DNA of 15,563 nucleotides from DATBMY01 sp036554605 (GTDB lineage: Bacteria; Acidobacteriota; Blastocatellia; UBA7656): assembly GCA_036554605.1 (NCBI GenBank), contig DATBMY010000071.1, forward strand, positions 1-15,563, in the 5' to 3' direction. Under the pieces are notes generated by a model, which was given only the letters and a program-made list of their open reading frames with translations, was not told where the DNA came from and did no database searches. The position numbers and the translations under genes were made by a program. Of the stretch, positions 14,191 to 15,563 are shown piece by piece. Within the stretch, counting starts at the first letter, position 1, and the number at the start of each line of letters is the position of its first letter.

Positions 14191-15563
14191 ATGTTTGAGG
14201 TCGTGGAAAAAGAGACTCTAATAGAATCCAACGGCAGGGCAAAGCATGACTCTATCGAGGCGAGCGGCGGCAGGCGACCGCACATCGTAGCCATCCTTCC
14301 TCGCGGCGAGGCCATACGCAATTTCATATACACCGGGGTCATGGATGAGCTGGCCAAAGAGATGGAAGCAACATTGCTCTCCGTCATTCCCAGCAACAGC
14401 TTTCGCGATCTGCTTCAAGGTCGCTATCAGAATATTTACGAACTGGAAGAGAAGCGGGAGCATAGAGTCGTGACCTTCTTGCGAGAGACGCTCGATATGG
14501 CTCATGGCCGGTGGTTATGGTCGGAGGCGGCGCAAGAAAGATGGCGCCTTCGAGACCTGGAGGCCAATACCGCGCCGCGCATGCTGAAAAGATTGGCAAA
14601 GAAGCTGATCTGCTACCCGCTGGCTAACCCGGCGGGGCTCGAATTGCTCTCGAAACTGGAGACCAGATCGTGCCGGTGGTTTCGAAGCACGGAGGAGTAC
14701 ATCGAGCTGTTCAAGCAGATCAAGCCCGCGCTGGTCTTTAACGGATCGCACGTTCACAGCCGCGTGGCGATAAGGGCCGTGCAGGCCGCTCGGGCGCTTG
14801 GCATACCTACGGCCAGCTTTATTTTTTCCTGGGATAATCTCACGTCACAGGGCAGGATCATTCCTCAATACGATTACTACCTTGTCTGGAACGATTCGAT
14901 CCGCAATCAGCTGCTGCAAATATATCCTTCGATCCGGGCCAGGCAGGTCTTCGTCACCGGCACGCCCCAGTTCGATTTTCATTTCAGGCGGCAATACTAC
15001 TGGAGCAGGGAAGAGTTCTGCGAGCGGGTTGGGGCAGATCCGAAACGCCCGATAGTGCTCTATAGCACCGGCATGCCCAACCATATGCCCGAGGAGCCTC
15101 GCGTCGTCGAGGGCATAGCCGACTCTCTGAAAAAGATGAAGGATTTCGGGCCTCCTCAATTGCTCGTTCGCGTTTATCCGAAGGACCGGACCAACCGGTT
15201 TGAGCAGCTAAAGCGGAATCGCCCCGACATATTATTTCCCGAGGTGCCATGGGAGCCCGCGTGGCTTACGCCCAAAATCGAGGACGCGTACCTGCTGACG
15301 AACACTCTGCGCCATGCGGCTGTTGGCATCAATGTGGCTTCAACCGTTTCGCTTGAACTCTGCATGCTCGATAAGCCGGTGATAAATGTCGGCTACAACC
15401 CTCCGGGCGCGGACATCAGCCCCATAGATTACGGCCGTTATTACAGATTCGATCATTATCGTCCCATAGTAGAGAGCGGCGCCGTCGAGGTGGCTTATTC
15501 CGAAGTGGAGCTCCGGCGAATGCTCATCGAATCGTTACGACATCCCGAGAAGCTCCAGTATCA
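14191..15563 (+). CDS. GT-B fold glycosyltransferase-like protein, copy 2 (3' partial)
   Basis: An open frame of 457 complete codons runs from ATG 14191 off the window end with no stop. It is a divergent paralogue of the preceding gene: SWDNLTSQGR (213-222), YYLVW (229-233), VTGTPQFDF (255-263), LVRVYPKDR, NVASTVSLELC (381-391), DKPVINVGYNPP (394-405) and YRPIVESGAV align with matching blocks upstream, and the SWDN-to-PQFD spacing is identical (46 residues). Here the C-terminal loop has Glu389, the more common acidic residue for donor-phosphate binding in this superfamily. The N-terminal half is far less similar to copy 1, as expected if the acceptor-binding half diverged. By comparison with the 495-aa copy, only a few tens of residues should be missing. 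It probably adds a different sugar to the same polymer; the donor is unknown. Confidence 0.75.
   Translation, partial: MFEVVEKETLIESNGRAKHDSIEASGGRRPHIVAILPRGEAIRNFIYTGVMDELAKEMEATLLSVIPSNSFRDLLQGRYQNIYELEEKREHRVVTFLRETLDMAHGRWLWSEAAQERWRLRDLEANTAPRMLKRLAKKLICYPLANPAGLELLSKLETRSCRWFRSTEEYIELFKQIKPALVFNGSHVHSRVAIRAVQAARALGIPTASFIFSWDNLTSQGRIIPQYDYYLVWNDSIRNQLLQIYPSIRARQVFVTGTPQFDFHFRRQYYWSREEFCERVGADPKRPIVLYSTGMPNHMPEEPRVVEGIADSLKKMKDFGPPQLLVRVYPKDRTNRFEQLKRNRPDILFPEVPWEPAWLTPKIEDAYLLTNTLRHAAVGINVASTVSLELCMLDKPVINVGYNPPGADISPIDYGRYYRFDHYRPIVESGAVEVAYSEVELRRMLIESLRHPEKLQY

Noticed and set aside
1..15563. CRISPR arrays, tRNA or rRNA genes, insertion sequences, attachment sites
   Set aside because: No regularly spaced direct repeats, no tRNA-like cloverleaf region, no transposase or integrase frame and no terminal inverted repeats were seen; the window is almost fully coding.

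Overview
The window is a 15.6-kb, single-strand (+) stretch of a surface polysaccharide (capsule, exopolysaccharide or O-antigen type) locus with twelve tightly packed genes and no gene on the minus strand. The gene set (Wzc-like tyrosine kinase, ABC-2 polysaccharide exporter, secreted FecR-like protein) points to a Gram-negative, two-membrane bacterium. Composition is GC-rich, yet ATA is a common Ile codon. That style and the AsnB, PhyH and SWDN-motif GT-B gene types would fit an Acidobacteriota-like or similar environmental lineage, but I cannot fix the taxonomy from the sequence alone.

Layout. 2-1324: C-terminal part of a Wzc/GNVR-type chain-length protein fused to a tyrosine autokinase (gene begins before the window). 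1385-2221: Wzm-type exporter permease. 2282-2908: secreted FecR-like protein. 3031-4851: bifunctional ATP sulfurylase/APS kinase, which makes PAPS. 4838-7754: neuB-neuC-neuA, a complete UDP-GlcNAc to CMP-sialic acid pathway joined by overlapping stops and starts. 7756-9501: AsnB-like amidotransferase. 9498-10829: Wzt ATPase with a C-terminal glycan-binding domain. 10855-11709: unrecognised protein with protein-kinase-like sequence landmarks. 11730-12668: PhyH-family Fe(II)/2-oxoglutarate oxygenase. 12701-14188 and 14191-end: two divergent tandem GT-B glycosyltransferase-like proteins, the second cut by the window end.

How the genes may work together (inference). NeuCBA supplies CMP-activated nonulosonate, the GT-B proteins would assemble the glycan, and Wzm/Wzt would export it, with the Wzt C-terminal domain recognising the finished chain. 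The Wzc-like protein would control length or export. Sat-CysC, the AsnB-like amidotransferase, the oxygenase and the kinase-like protein would decorate the polymer or its building blocks by sulfation, amidation, hydroxylation and possibly phosphorylation. No sulfotransferase, Wzx flippase or Wzy polymerase lies inside the window. The most interesting point is the combination: a sialic acid pathway fused into one operon with PAPS synthesis and an amidotransferase, all placed between the two halves of an ABC exporter, alongside a Wzc kinase that normally belongs to Wzx/Wzy systems. No intergenic gap exceeds 125 bases.
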